DNA of 64,000 bases from Peptoclostridium acidaminophilum DSM 3953 (GCF_000597865.1 NZ_CP007452.1:1061183-1125182), one strand, 5' to 3'. Shown: positions 43,370-51,943, counted from the stretch's first letter. Numbers and translations: made by a program. Notes: generated from the letters alone by a model not told the origin.

Positions 43370-44313
43370 AGAAGCTTAAGCGGGTTGTAATCAAGGAGGA
43401 GTTGGTGACTCTAACTGGAGATTTTAGGCTAGGCGTAGTTCTTGGCCAGATGATCTACTGGTCTGAGAAGGTCAGCGATTTAGACAAATACATACTTGAA
43501 GAAAAAGAAAGATGCATGAAATTCGCAACGAGTGACCAGGACATCCCTAATATAGAACTTGCCAATGGCTGGGTATACAAGAAGGCCGAGGAGCTGTCTG
43601 AGGAAACCATGATGGGCGTGCAGCCTAAAGCCATGAGAGAGTATCTTAAAAAGCTTGTTGATAAAGGCTGGCTTGATGAAAGGCGCAATCCCAAAATTAA
43701 GATGGATAGAATACTTCAATATAGAGTTAACCTTCTCAAGATTCAAAAGGACCTGATGGAGCTTGGCTTCAGTCTTGATGGGTACGCAATCAATCTTAAT
43801 GACTTTGTTGACAGTGAAGAAAAAAATGAGTCTGTAACCGAGGGTGATTTGGATAATTCGAATTGTCTTAAAGAAAATTCGAAACGTGAAAAAGAAAATA
43901 GAAAGGGCGAAAAGGAAGCTAGAAAGGGCGAAAAAGAAAGAGCAATACCAGAGATTACTACAGAGATTACAAACAATAAAATATATCGTGTGTTTGACCA
44001 TTATCAGAAAACCTTCGAAGGCATATACGAAATCAGGATGCTATCTGAAAGCCGTAGAGCAAAAATAAAAGCTCGGCTTAAAACCTATACGCCTGAGGAG
44101 CTGATCAAGGCAATAGACAACATCAGAAACTCACCTTGGCATATGGGCGGTAATCCATCGAGCAAGTTCTACGCTACCCCTGAGTTCATTTTTAGGAGCG
44201 ATGAGATGATTGAAGGGTGGATACAGAACAAGCCACAAAAGCAAATAGAGCGACAAAGCGATTCAAGCAATCAGCAAGGAGAGCGAGATTCCAACAGATA
44301 CAAAAAATTATAA
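43366..44313 (+). CDS. Phage replisome organiser, DnaD/replication-protein-like
   Basis: 315 aa. The N-terminal winged-helix region (about 1-115) includes LGVVLGQMIYWSE and AMREYLKKLVDKGWL. A highly charged linker with RKGEKE repeats (about 165-190) follows. The C-terminal domain has TPEELIKAIDNIRNSPWHMG and FIFRSDEMIEGWI, as in many Firmicutes phage replication initiators. It lies directly before the DnaB helicase, which it probably loads at the phage origin. I choose ATG 43366 with SD AGGGGGA. Confidence 0.75.
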   Translation: MKKLKRVVIKEELVTLTGDFRLGVVLGQMIYWSEKVSDLDKYILEEKERCMKFATSDQDIPNIELANGWVYKKAEELSEETMMGVQPKAMREYLKKLVDKGWLDERRNPKIKMDRILQYRVNLLKIQKDLMELGFSLDGYAINLNDFVDSEEKNESVTEGDLDNSNCLKENSKREKENRKGEKEARKGEKERAIPEITTEITNNKIYRVFDHYQKTFEGIYEIRMLSESRRAKIKARLKTYTPEELIKAIDNIRNSPWHMGGNPSSKFYATPEFIFRSDEMIEGWIQNKPQKQIERQSDSSNQQGERDSNRYKKL

Positions 44314-44328
44314 ACGGAGGTCGGTGAA

Positions 44329-45582
44329 ATGAGGGATATAAGCACACTTAATATTGAAAAACAGGTGCTGGGCTGCTTGATGATGTATCCGCATCTGCTT
44401 GAGCACATGAGCAAGTTGAGCGAATCCTTATTCGACATACCAACACACAAGGAGATATTTAAGGCGATTAAGAGCCTTGCAGACGAAGGCCAGGGCGTAG
44501 ATCTAGTAACATTGCATTACAAAGCTCCGAAGATTGATATTACGTACCTGACTGATATGGGTGCAGACATACTAACCGACAGGAATTTTGAAACATACAT
44601 AGAGCAGCTCAAAAGAAACTCAACGGTCAGTTCAATAGCAGCGCTGGGTGACTATGTGAAGCTCAATGCACAAAAGGACGATGTGCTTGAAAATACAGAA
44701 AAAAGAATAGATGAGATAAGGGGCTTGGTTTCGAATAACTCACTTACTTCAGCTAGAGAGCTTGCAGTAAGCGCATTTGAAAACATTGAGAGCAGGTACA
44801 ACAGCAACGAGCTTAAGGGCTTGGATACAGGCTTCCTTGACTTGAACAGAGTCCTGGACGGCCTAACAGAAGGATATCACATAATTGCCGGCAGGCCTGC
44901 AATGGGCAAAACGGCGCTTGCACTTGATATAGCAAGGAATGCAGCAGTCAAGAAAAAGAAGAGTGTGGCAGTGTTCAGCCTGGAGATGCCAAAAGACAAG
45001 CTGATGGAGCGTATTTTGCACCAAGAATCACTTCTCAATAAATCAAAAATCAATGGGAAGAAGATGCAGGACGATGACTGGGCAAAGCTTGTACAGTCGG
45101 CATCGGCCATATCGAACAGCAACCTGTTCATAGCAGACGATTTATTCTCAATATCCGAGATTAAAACCGAATGCATGAAATTAAAAAGAACGGCTGGATT
45201 AGATCTTGTGGTGATAGATTATCTGCAGCTCATGCAGGTTGAAAAATCCGACAGAAGAGAAGGTCTTGAAGAAGTGTCGCGAGGCATAGTAAGGCTCTGG
45301 AAGGAGCTTGGATGCCCGGTGCTGGTTCTAAGTCAGCTAAGCAGGGGATGCGAGATGAGGACAGACAAAAGGCCGATGCTTTCAGACCTTAGAGAAACAG
45401 GGCAGATAGAGCAGGATGCGGATACTGTGATGTTTGTCTACAGGGATGAATATTACTATCCTGACACCGATAAGAAGAATATTGCCGAAGTCATTATAGG
45501 CAAAAATAGATATGGGGAGACAGGCAGAATAGATTTGGTGTTTGCTCCAGAAATGACTAAATTCCTGAATATCGTGAGATAG
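44329..45582 (+). CDS. dnaB: Replicative DNA helicase, DnaB type
   Basis: 417-aa hexameric helicase. The N-terminal DnaB domain has EKQVLGCLMMYP, and the RecA core has Walker A GRPAMGKTAL and Walker B VVIDYLQLM. A DnaB signature, SDLRETGQIEQDADTVMFVYR, spans about residues 350-370. ATG 44329 with SD ACGGAGG. It is a phage copy rather than the host dnaB. Confidence 0.93.
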   Translation: MRDISTLNIEKQVLGCLMMYPHLLEHMSKLSESLFDIPTHKEIFKAIKSLADEGQGVDLVTLHYKAPKIDITYLTDMGADILTDRNFETYIEQLKRNSTVSSIAALGDYVKLNAQKDDVLENTEKRIDEIRGLVSNNSLTSARELAVSAFENIESRYNSNELKGLDTGFLDLNRVLDGLTEGYHIIAGRPAMGKTALALDIARNAAVKKKKSVAVFSLEMPKDKLMERILHQESLLNKSKINGKKMQDDDWAKLVQSASAISNSNLFIADDLFSISEIKTECMKLKRTAGLDLVVIDYLQLMQVEKSDRREGLEEVSRGIVRLWKELGCPVLVLSQLSRGCEMRTDKRPMLSDLRETGQIEQDADTVMFVYRDEYYYPDTDKKNIAEVIIGKNRYGETGRIDLVFAPEMTKFLNIVR

Positions 45583-45601
45583 GGCCAGCGAAAGGCGCAA
45601 T

Positions 45602-45907
45602 ATGAATAAATGGCGAAGGGAGGTACTGCAGATGAGAAAGGAAGTTAGCGATCTAAAAAAGGCATTGTTTGTGCTTCTGCATGACCAATATGACATGCCC
45701 GACATAGAGATAGATAGTGACGATGAGGACTATATAGACTGTATCATAAGCGCACTAGTCGAAAAGAATGGAGACATATGCCCGTTCAAAAATTACGATT
45801 GCGTAGGAAGATGCGAAGCAAATGGAGTAGGCTGCATATGCGGTCTGAATATCGATTGCGACAGAGAGCCTGAAGATGTCTGGAGTAATTTCTTCAAAAT
45901 AGCATAA
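45602..45907 (+). CDS. Cys-rich small phage protein
   Basis: 101 aa: a helical N-terminus, an acidic middle (EIDSDDEDYID), and seven cysteines at the C-terminus (CPFKNYDCVGRCEANGVGC then CGLNIDC) that could bind a metal. Not recognised. ATG 45602 lacks a strong SD; an in-frame ATG at 45632 after AGGGAGG is an alternative start. Confidence 0.55.
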   Translation: MNKWRREVLQMRKEVSDLKKALFVLLHDQYDMPDIEIDSDDEDYIDCIISALVEKNGDICPFKNYDCVGRCEANGVGCICGLNIDCDREPEDVWSNFFKIA

Positions 45908-45940
45908 TCCAAGCAAATAGCGCAATAGGAGGTGCAGGTC

Positions 45941-46237
45941 ATGAGCAACCTAAAAGAGATAAAGAGAGCTATACAATATCATAGGCAGCAGCTGGGATTT
46001 GAGCGAGGGAGAGACAGCATTAGGCTTGCTAGATATTACGAGCTGGCGATAGATGCACTTGAAAAGTTAATCCCAAAGAAGCCCACCGTCATAATATCAG
46101 AGAAGGATACTATGGTGGGCAGAGCCAAGTTTTGCAAAGGTACAAAGCTATATGATTGCCAGTGTGGAAGCTTCATAGGATACCTAGATGCATATTGTAG
46201 ACGTTGTGGCCAGAAAATAGATTGGGAGGCAGAATGA
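45941..46237 (+). CDS. Small phage protein with zinc ribbon
   Basis: 98 aa: a helical N-terminal half and a C-terminal zinc-ribbon-like CQCGSFIGYLDAYCRRCGQ. Function unknown. ATG 45941 with SD AGGAGGTG. Its stop overlaps the next start. Confidence 0.6.
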   Translation: MSNLKEIKRAIQYHRQQLGFERGRDSIRLARYYELAIDALEKLIPKKPTVIISEKDTMVGRAKFCKGTKLYDCQCGSFIGYLDAYCRRCGQKIDWEAE

Positions 46238-46680
46238 TGTTAAGTAAAGCACAACAACATGATTTGAAAGAGTGCGAAACAATGATGGAAACAGGCGAAG
46301 AAAAGGATTGCAGCTTATGTAGTTGCAATGGATGTTTAGCAGACGTGATTACCGAAATGAGTTTTGAAAAATATCAACTAGAAGCTGAAAGGACTGCCGG
46401 CAGCCTTGATGACAGAAACAGATTCCTTAATTTTAGCATGGGATTGGCCGGCGAAGCTGGAGAAGTAGTCGATTATCTTAAGAAAGTGCTGTGGCATGGC
46501 CATGAAATGGACCAGGACAAGCTCAAAAAGGAGTTGGGAGATGTACTTTGGTACGTGGCCACAATTGCAACTACAGCTGATTTAGATTTAAGTGAAATAG
46601 CTATAGCCAACATTGAAAAGCTGAAAAAGAGATATCCAGAAGGCTTCGACGAAGAGAAAAGCATCAAGAGAACAGAATAA
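46234..46680 (+). CDS. MazG-like nucleotide pyrophosphohydrolase
   Basis: 148 aa. After a Cys-containing N-terminal extension (CSLCSCNGCL), the alpha-helical MazG-like domain follows, with FSMGLAGEAGEVVDYLKK, KELGDVLWYVATIAT and DLSEIAIANIEKLKKRYP. The Glu/Asp residues of EAGEV and ELGDV bind Mg2+. It probably hydrolyses (d)NTPs or ppGpp-like nucleotides during infection. ATG 46234 with SD GGGAGG, overlapping the previous stop by 4 nt. Confidence 0.85.
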   Translation: MMLSKAQQHDLKECETMMETGEEKDCSLCSCNGCLADVITEMSFEKYQLEAERTAGSLDDRNRFLNFSMGLAGEAGEVVDYLKKVLWHGHEMDQDKLKKELGDVLWYVATIATTADLDLSEIAIANIEKLKKRYPEGFDEEKSIKRTE

Positions 46681-46700
46681 TATAAAAAGGGGATAGCGAT

Positions 46701-46898
46701 TTGAGATGCAAGCTGGAATTGGGGAAGAAATACACAGTTGAAGTCTTGGAAAGCGGGAACAAGAGAAGCAAATTCAAGGGCACACTGATAAGCGAAAACA
46801 AGCACATCTGGACTTTCAGAAAGCAAAACGGATTACTTGAAAGCTTCTGCAAAAACACATACCAAGGGGAATTGAAGATACAGGAGGCATTGCGATGA
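46701..46898 (+). CDS. Small phage protein
   Basis: 65 aa, probably a small beta-barrel (GKKYTVEVLESG ... FKGTLISENKHIWTFR). TTG 46701 with SD AAAAGGGG. Not recognised. Its end overlaps the next start by 4 nt. Confidence 0.55.
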   Translation: MRCKLELGKKYTVEVLESGNKRSKFKGTLISENKHIWTFRKQNGLLESFCKNTYQGELKIQEALR

Positions 46899-47059
46899 AG
46901 CTTAATCCGAGAGTTGAGGCTGTTGTAAGAAGATATTTCAAGGGGGAAAATCTTGAGACTGCAATAAGAAAGGAAAAGGCAAAGCTTGAGGTGAAAAAGA
47001 TATATAACATAGTAGCTGAAGCTAAAGGGGGCACTCAAAATGGAAAGGGAAGAGTTTAA
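46895..47059 (+). CDS. 54-aa small phage protein
   Basis: ATG 46895 with SD CAGGAGG, overlapping the previous stop (ATGA). Basic and helical (NPRVEAVVRRYFKGENLETA). It overlaps the next frame by 20 nt. Not recognised. Confidence 0.5.
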   Translation: MKLNPRVEAVVRRYFKGENLETAIRKEKAKLEVKKIYNIVAEAKGGTQNGKGRV

Positions 47060-47198
47060 AGTATCAAAGACAGACAAAGGCTTTAATATCAAGAAAATTG
47101 TGTACATAGAAGGCTATCCAAAAGAGAAGCGGCTCGATAAAAAAGAAATAGCAGCTGTGGTCAAGGGGTTGCTGGATAACATAGCAGTAGCAAAATAA
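47040..47198 (+). CDS. 52-aa small phage protein
   Basis: ATG 47040 with SD AAAGGGGG. Short mixed alpha/beta product (KGFNIKKIVYIEG ... VVKGLLDNIAVAK). It overlaps the previous gene. Not recognised. Confidence 0.5.
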   Translation: MEREEFKVSKTDKGFNIKKIVYIEGYPKEKRLDKKEIAAVVKGLLDNIAVAK

Positions 47199-47217
47199 AA
47201 TAGGGGGAATACTATTC

Positions 47218-47382
47218 ATGGGAAAAGAAGAACTAAAAGCTAGAATACATGCGAAAGTTGATGACATAGTAGATGCGGTTGAGAAAATAGGGGATATCAA
47301 CTATTTTGAGTTTGGAATAAAAAGCGTCAATGGGGACTTGATAATAAAGCTTGAGAATACGTACAAAGAAAGAATTAAATAA
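47218..47382 (+). CDS. 54-aa small phage protein
   Basis: ATG 47218 with SD TAGGGGGA. Predicted helix, then two strands (VDDIVDAVEKIGD; IKSVNGDLIIKLEN). It is the last gene before the hairpin at 47403. Not recognised. Confidence 0.5.
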   Translation: MGKEELKARIHAKVDDIVDAVEKIGDINYFEFGIKSVNGDLIIKLENTYKERIK

Positions 47383-47402
47383 ACTGTGCTGACCGAGTAG
47401 CG

Positions 47403-47445
47403 GAGGCACTTCCAGAATGGGGCTGGGAGTGTCTCTTTTTATTTA
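47403..47445 (+). terminator. Terminator at end of early operon
   Basis: GAGGCACTTCCAG (47403-47415) pairs with CTGGGAGTGTCTC (47423-47435), with two G-U pairs, then TTTTTATTT. It separates the early genes from the late regulator. Confidence 0.7.
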
Positions 47446-47466
47446 AAAAATGGAGGGGAAATTGAA

Positions 47467-48012
47467 ATGAAAAAGATGCTGGAAAATGTATTGAGGAACT
47501 ATAAAAAAAATAAGTCTGTCGTTGAAATGGCTCAAGCCAGAATTGATGCTTGGGAAGCTGCAATTAAAAATCCAGAGATGATACTTGAGGTGTTTTCTGA
47601 TGACAAGTCAAATAATTGCTGGATGGGCGGAAGTGGATACACAAAGCATTCTGTCGTTGAAAATGAAGTGATAAAAAAGCTTACAAAATGCGAAGATGAG
47701 AACATGAAAAAAGAAAAGTATGTGGAGATATTGAAAGAATATATCAAAAGAGAAAAATCCAAAGCATTCATGCCAAAGCTTGAAATAAGCCAAGTTGAAT
47801 GCATGCTATCCAGCCTCACAAACCAAGAAAAATATGTAGTTGAATGCAAATACCTTGAGAATATGTCATGGGGAGAAATAGAAATCAAAATAAATGAAAA
47901 GTATAGGCAGAAAAACTATATAACGACATCCGGGATAAGAAAAATTAATTTCATGGCCATAGACAAATTGATTGAAGTTTTAGAGCAAGTGAACGCCTTA
48001 AAAGTGGTATAA
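47467..48012 (+). CDS. ArpU/RinA-like late transcription regulator
   Basis: 181 aa. The C-terminal part (about 112-175) resembles a sigma-70 region 4 HTH (LTNQEKYVVECKYLENMSWGEIEIKIN...TTSGIRKINFMAIDKL), as in ArpU/LmaC/RinA phage activators. The N-terminal part is a coiled coil plus a variable domain. Genes of this class sit just upstream of the terminase module and switch on the late operon. ATG 47467 with SD GGAGGGG. Four phased repeats directly downstream may be its binding sites. Confidence 0.75.
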   Translation: MKKMLENVLRNYKKNKSVVEMAQARIDAWEAAIKNPEMILEVFSDDKSNNCWMGGSGYTKHSVVENEVIKKLTKCEDENMKKEKYVEILKEYIKREKSKAFMPKLEISQVECMLSSLTNQEKYVVECKYLENMSWGEIEIKINEKYRQKNYITTSGIRKINFMAIDKLIEVLEQVNALKVV

Positions 48013-48020
48013 ATCGAAAA

Positions 48021-48060
48021 GTAGCAGAAATGGGGCAGAAAAGGGGCAGTTTTGGGGCAG
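48021..48060 (+). repeat. Four 11-bp-phased GGGGCAG-type repeats
   Basis: GTAGCAG (48021) and GGGGCAG at 48032, 48043 and 48054 recur at exactly 11-bp spacing, one helical turn. They start 8 nt after the late regulator stop and end just before an AT-rich tract with -10-like sequence (48076-48085). This layout fits an activator array for the late promoter. Confidence 0.6.
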
Positions 48061-48125
48061 TTTTTTCAGAAAAAGTATGAAATAATAGAAGCATGGAGAT
48101 TTGTTCCAAACCATATAATATTTCG

Positions 48126-48160
48126 AAAAAGCAGCTCATGAAAAAAGGGCTGCTTTTTTA
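48126..48160 (+). terminator. Hairpin terminator before late recombinase
   Basis: AAAAAGCAGC (48126-48135) pairs with GCTGCTTTTT (48149-48158), followed by more T residues. It would cap basal transcription before the late operon, or be bypassed on activation. Confidence 0.65.
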
Positions 48161-48243
48161 ATGCAAAAAAGGTCGAGTGGGAAAGGTACACTCCAAAGAT
48201 ATTCGCAGAGGGTGGGGCGAGAGAGTGTAAAGGTGGTGAGAAC

Positions 48244-48804
48244 GTGAATTTTGTGGATCCTATCAGAGATGAACAGACAATAGATGACATAGCAGCCTAT
48301 CTAAAAAAACAAAGCGAAAGAAACTATATTATGTTTATGGTAGGCGTTCATTCCGGGCTTAGAATATCTGATATTCTGCGAATCAAGATTAGAGATGTGA
48401 AGAACAAAAGCAGTCTGAATATTATTGAGAAAAAGACAGGCAAGCAAAAGAACATTCCTATCATGCCTAGATTGCGAAAAATATTGAACGAATACTGTAA
48501 GGATAAAGATCCTGACGATTATCTAATTAAATCGCGTCAAAACTACAACAGTCCTATCAGTAGGGATATGGCTTATAAAATATTGAGCAAAGCAGGAGAA
48601 GAGCATGGAGTGTTCAATATGGGGACGCATAGCTTAAGAAAAACTTTCGGATACCATTTCTACAATCAATATGGCGACATAGTAATGCTGCAGCAGATAT
48701 TCAATCATAGTCATCCGAGGATAACCTTAAGGTATATCGGAATGACCGACGAAAGCACAGAAAGGGCTATAAATAACTTTAAATATAAAATGAGTTATTC
48801 ATAA
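48244..48804 (+). CDS. Short tyrosine recombinase (second integrase-like gene)
   Basis: 186 aa, a catalytic domain only. It has GLRISDILRI (Arg), HSLRKTFGYHF (His-xx-Arg) and FNHSHPRITLRYIGM (His, nucleophile Tyr), so the active site is complete. It lacks arm-binding and full core-binding domains. Many Firmicutes phages carry such a gene between the ArpU-like regulator and terminase; its role is not established. GTG 48244 with SD AAAGGTGGTG. Confidence 0.8.
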   Translation: MNFVDPIRDEQTIDDIAAYLKKQSERNYIMFMVGVHSGLRISDILRIKIRDVKNKSSLNIIEKKTGKQKNIPIMPRLRKILNEYCKDKDPDDYLIKSRQNYNSPISRDMAYKILSKAGEEHGVFNMGTHSLRKTFGYHFYNQYGDIVMLQQIFNHSHPRITLRYIGMTDESTERAINNFKYKMSYS

Positions 48805-48933
48805 TGAAAAAATGTATAATTGGCATTTTTAAATCGAAGCCTAATGCTGAATTTGAGTGAGTTTGAAGTGGAATGCATGAGTTATACAAAATTAATAGAT
48901 ATGAATAACTGAAAGGGGTGAAAAAGTAAATTT

Positions 48934-49290
48934 ATGACATATGAAGAGATAAAAACAAAGATTAAATGTCTGGACTCAGTAAGGGAAATATTGGAGATGA
49001 AACCCAGAAATTTGACTGAAGAAATATTCCTAAAATACATAGAGCTCGAGAGAACAGAAAAAGTTGCTCAGTATCTTAACGAGCAGGGATATAAAACTAA
49101 AGGTGCCAGGGATGAAAGAAAATATATTTCGACAGACATTACAGAGATATTGGATGATGAAAGTTGCTATATGTTGGTAGATGACAACATATATAAACTC
49201 GCAAGGTTTATGAAGAAAAGAAAATACAGAACGTGGGAAGAAAAAATACTAAAGTACTTCGAAGAAAGAAGTGATTGTGATGGCGATTAG
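48934..49290 (+). CDS. Phage protein of unknown function
   Basis: 118 aa, mostly helical (MTYEEIKTKIKCLDSVREIL at the start), with an acidic segment and a basic MKKRKYRTWEEK near the end. Not recognised. SD GAAAGGGGTG, ATG 48934. It lies just before the HNH gene. Confidence 0.6.
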   Translation: MTYEEIKTKIKCLDSVREILEMKPRNLTEEIFLKYIELERTEKVAQYLNEQGYKTKGARDERKYISTDITEILDDESCYMLVDDNIYKLARFMKKRKYRTWEEKILKYFEERSDCDGD

Positions 49291-49660
49291 AAAAAAGCGG
49301 CCATGCAAGAAGATGAGATGTCCTGGTCTTGCTGAATACCCGAATCAATATTGTGAAAAGCATAGGGCGTTGGAGGAGCATGACAAGCAGGACAGGAACT
49401 ATCACTATGACAAACAGGTAAGACGTGTAAAGGATAGGCGATTCACTGAGTTCTATCACAGCAATGAATGGAGCAAGGCGCGAAGGATGCGTCTGATGTT
49501 TGATGCTGGTGTGTGCCAAGAGTGCATCAAGCATGACAAGGTAACAATGGCTGATGTTGTGCATCATATCGTAGAGATTAAGGACGATTGGGACAAACGG
49601 CTTGATATGAACAACTTAGTTAGTTTATGCCATAGTTGTCACAATAAGATACATGGCTAA
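49280..49660 (+). CDS. HNH endonuclease
   Basis: 126 aa. The N-terminus has a CPGLAEYPNQYCEKH zinc-knuckle-like stretch. The C-terminus has the HNH core DVVHHIVEIKDD ... NNLVSLCHSCHNKIH, with paired Cys residues. In cos-type HK97-like phages, an HNH protein next to the terminase assists packaging cleavage. ATG 49280 overlaps the preceding gene. It is followed by terS after a 115-nt gap. Confidence 0.88.
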   Translation: MAIRKKRPCKKMRCPGLAEYPNQYCEKHRALEEHDKQDRNYHYDKQVRRVKDRRFTEFYHSNEWSKARRMRLMFDAGVCQECIKHDKVTMADVVHHIVEIKDDWDKRLDMNNLVSLCHSCHNKIHG

Positions 49661-49664
49661 AGAT

Positions 49665-49755
49665 ACCCCCCTATGGTTATAACATTTAGGCACTACCCCG
49701 GGAACCGGCGCAGGGGCTCTGAATGTGTGACCGCAGGTTTTGATATGGGGGGGTT
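49665..49755 (+). other. Candidate cos region
   Basis: GC-rich non-coding gap between HNH and terS. It has ACCCCCC (about 49666-49672) facing GGGGGGGT (49747-49754), and a core CCCCGGGAACCGG...GGGG. The position fits a cos site; the cut position cannot be seen. Confidence 0.35.
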
Positions 49756-49775
49756 AAAATGGGGAGGTGTTGAAA

Positions 49776-50258
49776 ATGGGTAAAAGGGGACCAGCTCCAA
49801 AACCGACAAACCTTAAAGTCCTTCAAGGCAACCCTGGCAAAAGGCAGCTCAATGAGAGTGAGCCAGTTTTTCCGATTGGAAGCGAGGTGCCGAACCCACC
49901 AGCGCATCTAAGCAGGTACGCAAAGAAGGAGTGGAAAAGGATAGCACCACTATTGCATAAGAATGGATTACTTACCGAAGCTGACATAGCAGCCCTGGGA
50001 GCATATTGCCAAGCATACAACAGGTGGGTGGAAGCCGAGAAGCTCATCAGAACATATGGATACACGGATGAGACTGACAAGGGCAACATCATCCAACGTC
50101 CTGAGGTGGGCATAGCCAATAAGGCTATGGAGCAGATGGTGAAATACGGCAAGGAATTCGGACTTACTCCAAGCGCAAGGAGCAATCTGCATATCGAGAA
50201 GCCGGAGGAAACTGAAGATCCTTTCATGAAGTTCATAAGCGGTGGTAGAAGTGGATAA
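49776..50258 (+). CDS. terS: Terminase small subunit, P27 family
   Basis: 160 aa, opening GKRGPAPKPTNLKVLQGNPGKR, the hallmark of P27-type small terminases. LTEADIAALGAYCQAYNRW follows, and the C-terminal tail has FGLTPSARSNL. It recognises phage DNA for packaging. ATG 49776 with SD GGGAGGTG. It overlaps terL by 8 nt. Confidence 0.92.
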   Translation: MGKRGPAPKPTNLKVLQGNPGKRQLNESEPVFPIGSEVPNPPAHLSRYAKKEWKRIAPLLHKNGLLTEADIAALGAYCQAYNRWVEAEKLIRTYGYTDETDKGNIIQRPEVGIANKAMEQMVKYGKEFGLTPSARSNLHIEKPEETEDPFMKFISGGRSG

Positions 50259-51936
50259 GATAGACAGAACCACGAAGTATGCAAAGCAGGTGCTTTCCGG
50301 AAATATAGTAGCTGGCAAGCTTGTTAGGCTAGCTTGCGAAAGACATATGAATGACTTGAAAAGGTCCAAGACCAGAGCATATCCATACAAGTTTGACGAG
50401 GATAGAGCTGAACGGTACCTGGACTTTTTTAAATTGCTTAAACACTCAAAAGGTGAATGGGCAGGGCAGTCAATAGAGCTGGAATTATGGCAGTGCTTTT
50501 GCATAGGCTCAACATTCGGGTGGATTCACAAGAAGACGGAGCTAAGAAGATTCAAAACGGTATACGAACAGGTAGCAAGAAAGAATGGAAAATCCACAAA
50601 GATGGCTGGTATAGGTATCATAGGGCTGTCGGTAGATGGTGAGCAAGGAGCCGAGGTATACAGTGCAGCCACTAAGCGCGACCAGTCGAGGATAATATTC
50701 GATGAAGCCAAGCGAATGATACAGGCTTCACCATATATTAAAAAACACATCGACGTATTTCAGGCCAATATGTCGATGCCTGCGACGAACAGCAAGTTTG
50801 AACCACTAAGCGCAGATGCTAACACCATGGACGGCCTAAACATAAGCATGGGGCTTATAGACGAGCTGCACGCTCATAAGACAAGAGAAGTATATGACGT
50901 TCTGGAGACTGCAACAGGAGCAAGAAAGCAGCCACTCATTTGGAATGTTACGACAGCAGGATTCAACCTGCACGGCATATGTTATGAGCTATATGAGTAT
51001 TCAATAAAGGTTCTGGAAGGCGTAATCGAGGACGAAACGTTCTTTGCTTACATCGCACAGCTTGATGAGGACGATGATCCGTTCGATGAAGCTAACTGGA
51101 TTAAGGCCAATCCAAACCTCGACATAAGCGTAGACATGGATGACCTCAGAAGGAAGGCTGAGAAAGCTAAGGAAATACCTGCAGCGCAAAACAACTTCTT
51201 CTGCAAGCACCTCAACATGTGGGTGAATCAAGAGACCAGATGGGTTAATATGCAGAAATACAAGGTGTGCGAGGAAGCCAATGCTGATTTCGACATCAAT
51301 CAACTTGAAGGAGCTGACTGCTATTGTGGAATAGACCTTTCAACCACTACGGATATTACCAGCGTGAACCTTGAATTCCCACTAGCTGATGGAAAGTATG
51401 CATGGATTAACCACAGCTTCATTCCAGAGGACGCCGTGAGGGAGAAGGAAAGAACAGACAAGGTGCCATATTCAGCGTGGATTCGAGAAGGGTGGATGAC
51501 GGCGACACCTGGAAGCGTCATAGACTATGATTGGATATTGTCATATATCACAGAGCAAGCAAAGAAATACAGAATAGTAGAGCTTGACTATGACCCATGG
51601 AATGCGACGCAATTCGCAAACAATGCTTCCAACGAGGGCTTCATATGCATTGAAATAAGGCAAGGCTACAGAACCCTATCAGAGCCAACGAAGGATGTAG
51701 AAAAGCTGATACTGGAGAAGAAGCTGCTGACTTTCGGAAATCCTGTGCTGAAATGGGCGATGAACAACGTTGTAGTCAGGCTGGATCCGGCAGGCAACGT
51801 CAAGCCGGACAAGTCGAAAGCAGCACAAAGGATTGACCCTGTGATGGCGGGCATAATAAGCCATACAAGAGCAATGCTGAATCCGGGGGCTGTAGATTTA
51901 AATGCCCTGATACTCAGCGATGACTGGAGTTTGTAG
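50251..51936 (+). CDS. terL: Terminase large subunit
   Basis: 561-aa packaging motor. The N-terminal ATPase has a Walker-A-like ARKNGKST (near residue 110) and GLIDELHAH as Walker B. The C-terminal RNase H-like nuclease has CGIDLSTTTDIT, with catalytic acidic residues, and later IVELDYDPWN. It belongs to the Terminase_1 (HK97/P27-associated) group. I choose GTG 50251, overlapping terS; alternatives lie a few codons upstream. Confidence 0.93.
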   Translation: MDKIDRTTKYAKQVLSGNIVAGKLVRLACERHMNDLKRSKTRAYPYKFDEDRAERYLDFFKLLKHSKGEWAGQSIELELWQCFCIGSTFGWIHKKTELRRFKTVYEQVARKNGKSTKMAGIGIIGLSVDGEQGAEVYSAATKRDQSRIIFDEAKRMIQASPYIKKHIDVFQANMSMPATNSKFEPLSADANTMDGLNISMGLIDELHAHKTREVYDVLETATGARKQPLIWNVTTAGFNLHGICYELYEYSIKVLEGVIEDETFFAYIAQLDEDDDPFDEANWIKANPNLDISVDMDDLRRKAEKAKEIPAAQNNFFCKHLNMWVNQETRWVNMQKYKVCEEANADFDINQLEGADCYCGIDLSTTTDITSVNLEFPLADGKYAWINHSFIPEDAVREKERTDKVPYSAWIREGWMTATPGSVIDYDWILSYITEQAKKYRIVELDYDPWNATQFANNASNEGFICIEIRQGYRTLSEPTKDVEKLILEKKLLTFGNPVLKWAMNNVVVRLDPAGNVKPDKSKAAQRIDPVMAGIISHTRAMLNPGAVDLNALILSDDWSL

Positions 51937-51943
51937 GAAGGGG

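Noticed and set aside
43880-43945. RKGEKE codon repeats in the replication gene as a phage origin with iterons
   Set aside because: The repeats follow codon boundaries in a charged linker and are only two or three units long. An origin here is possible but not supported.
48021-48060. CRISPR-like repeats
   Set aside because: Units are 7 bp with 4-bp spacing and no spacers or cas genes. The phasing fits protein-binding sites.
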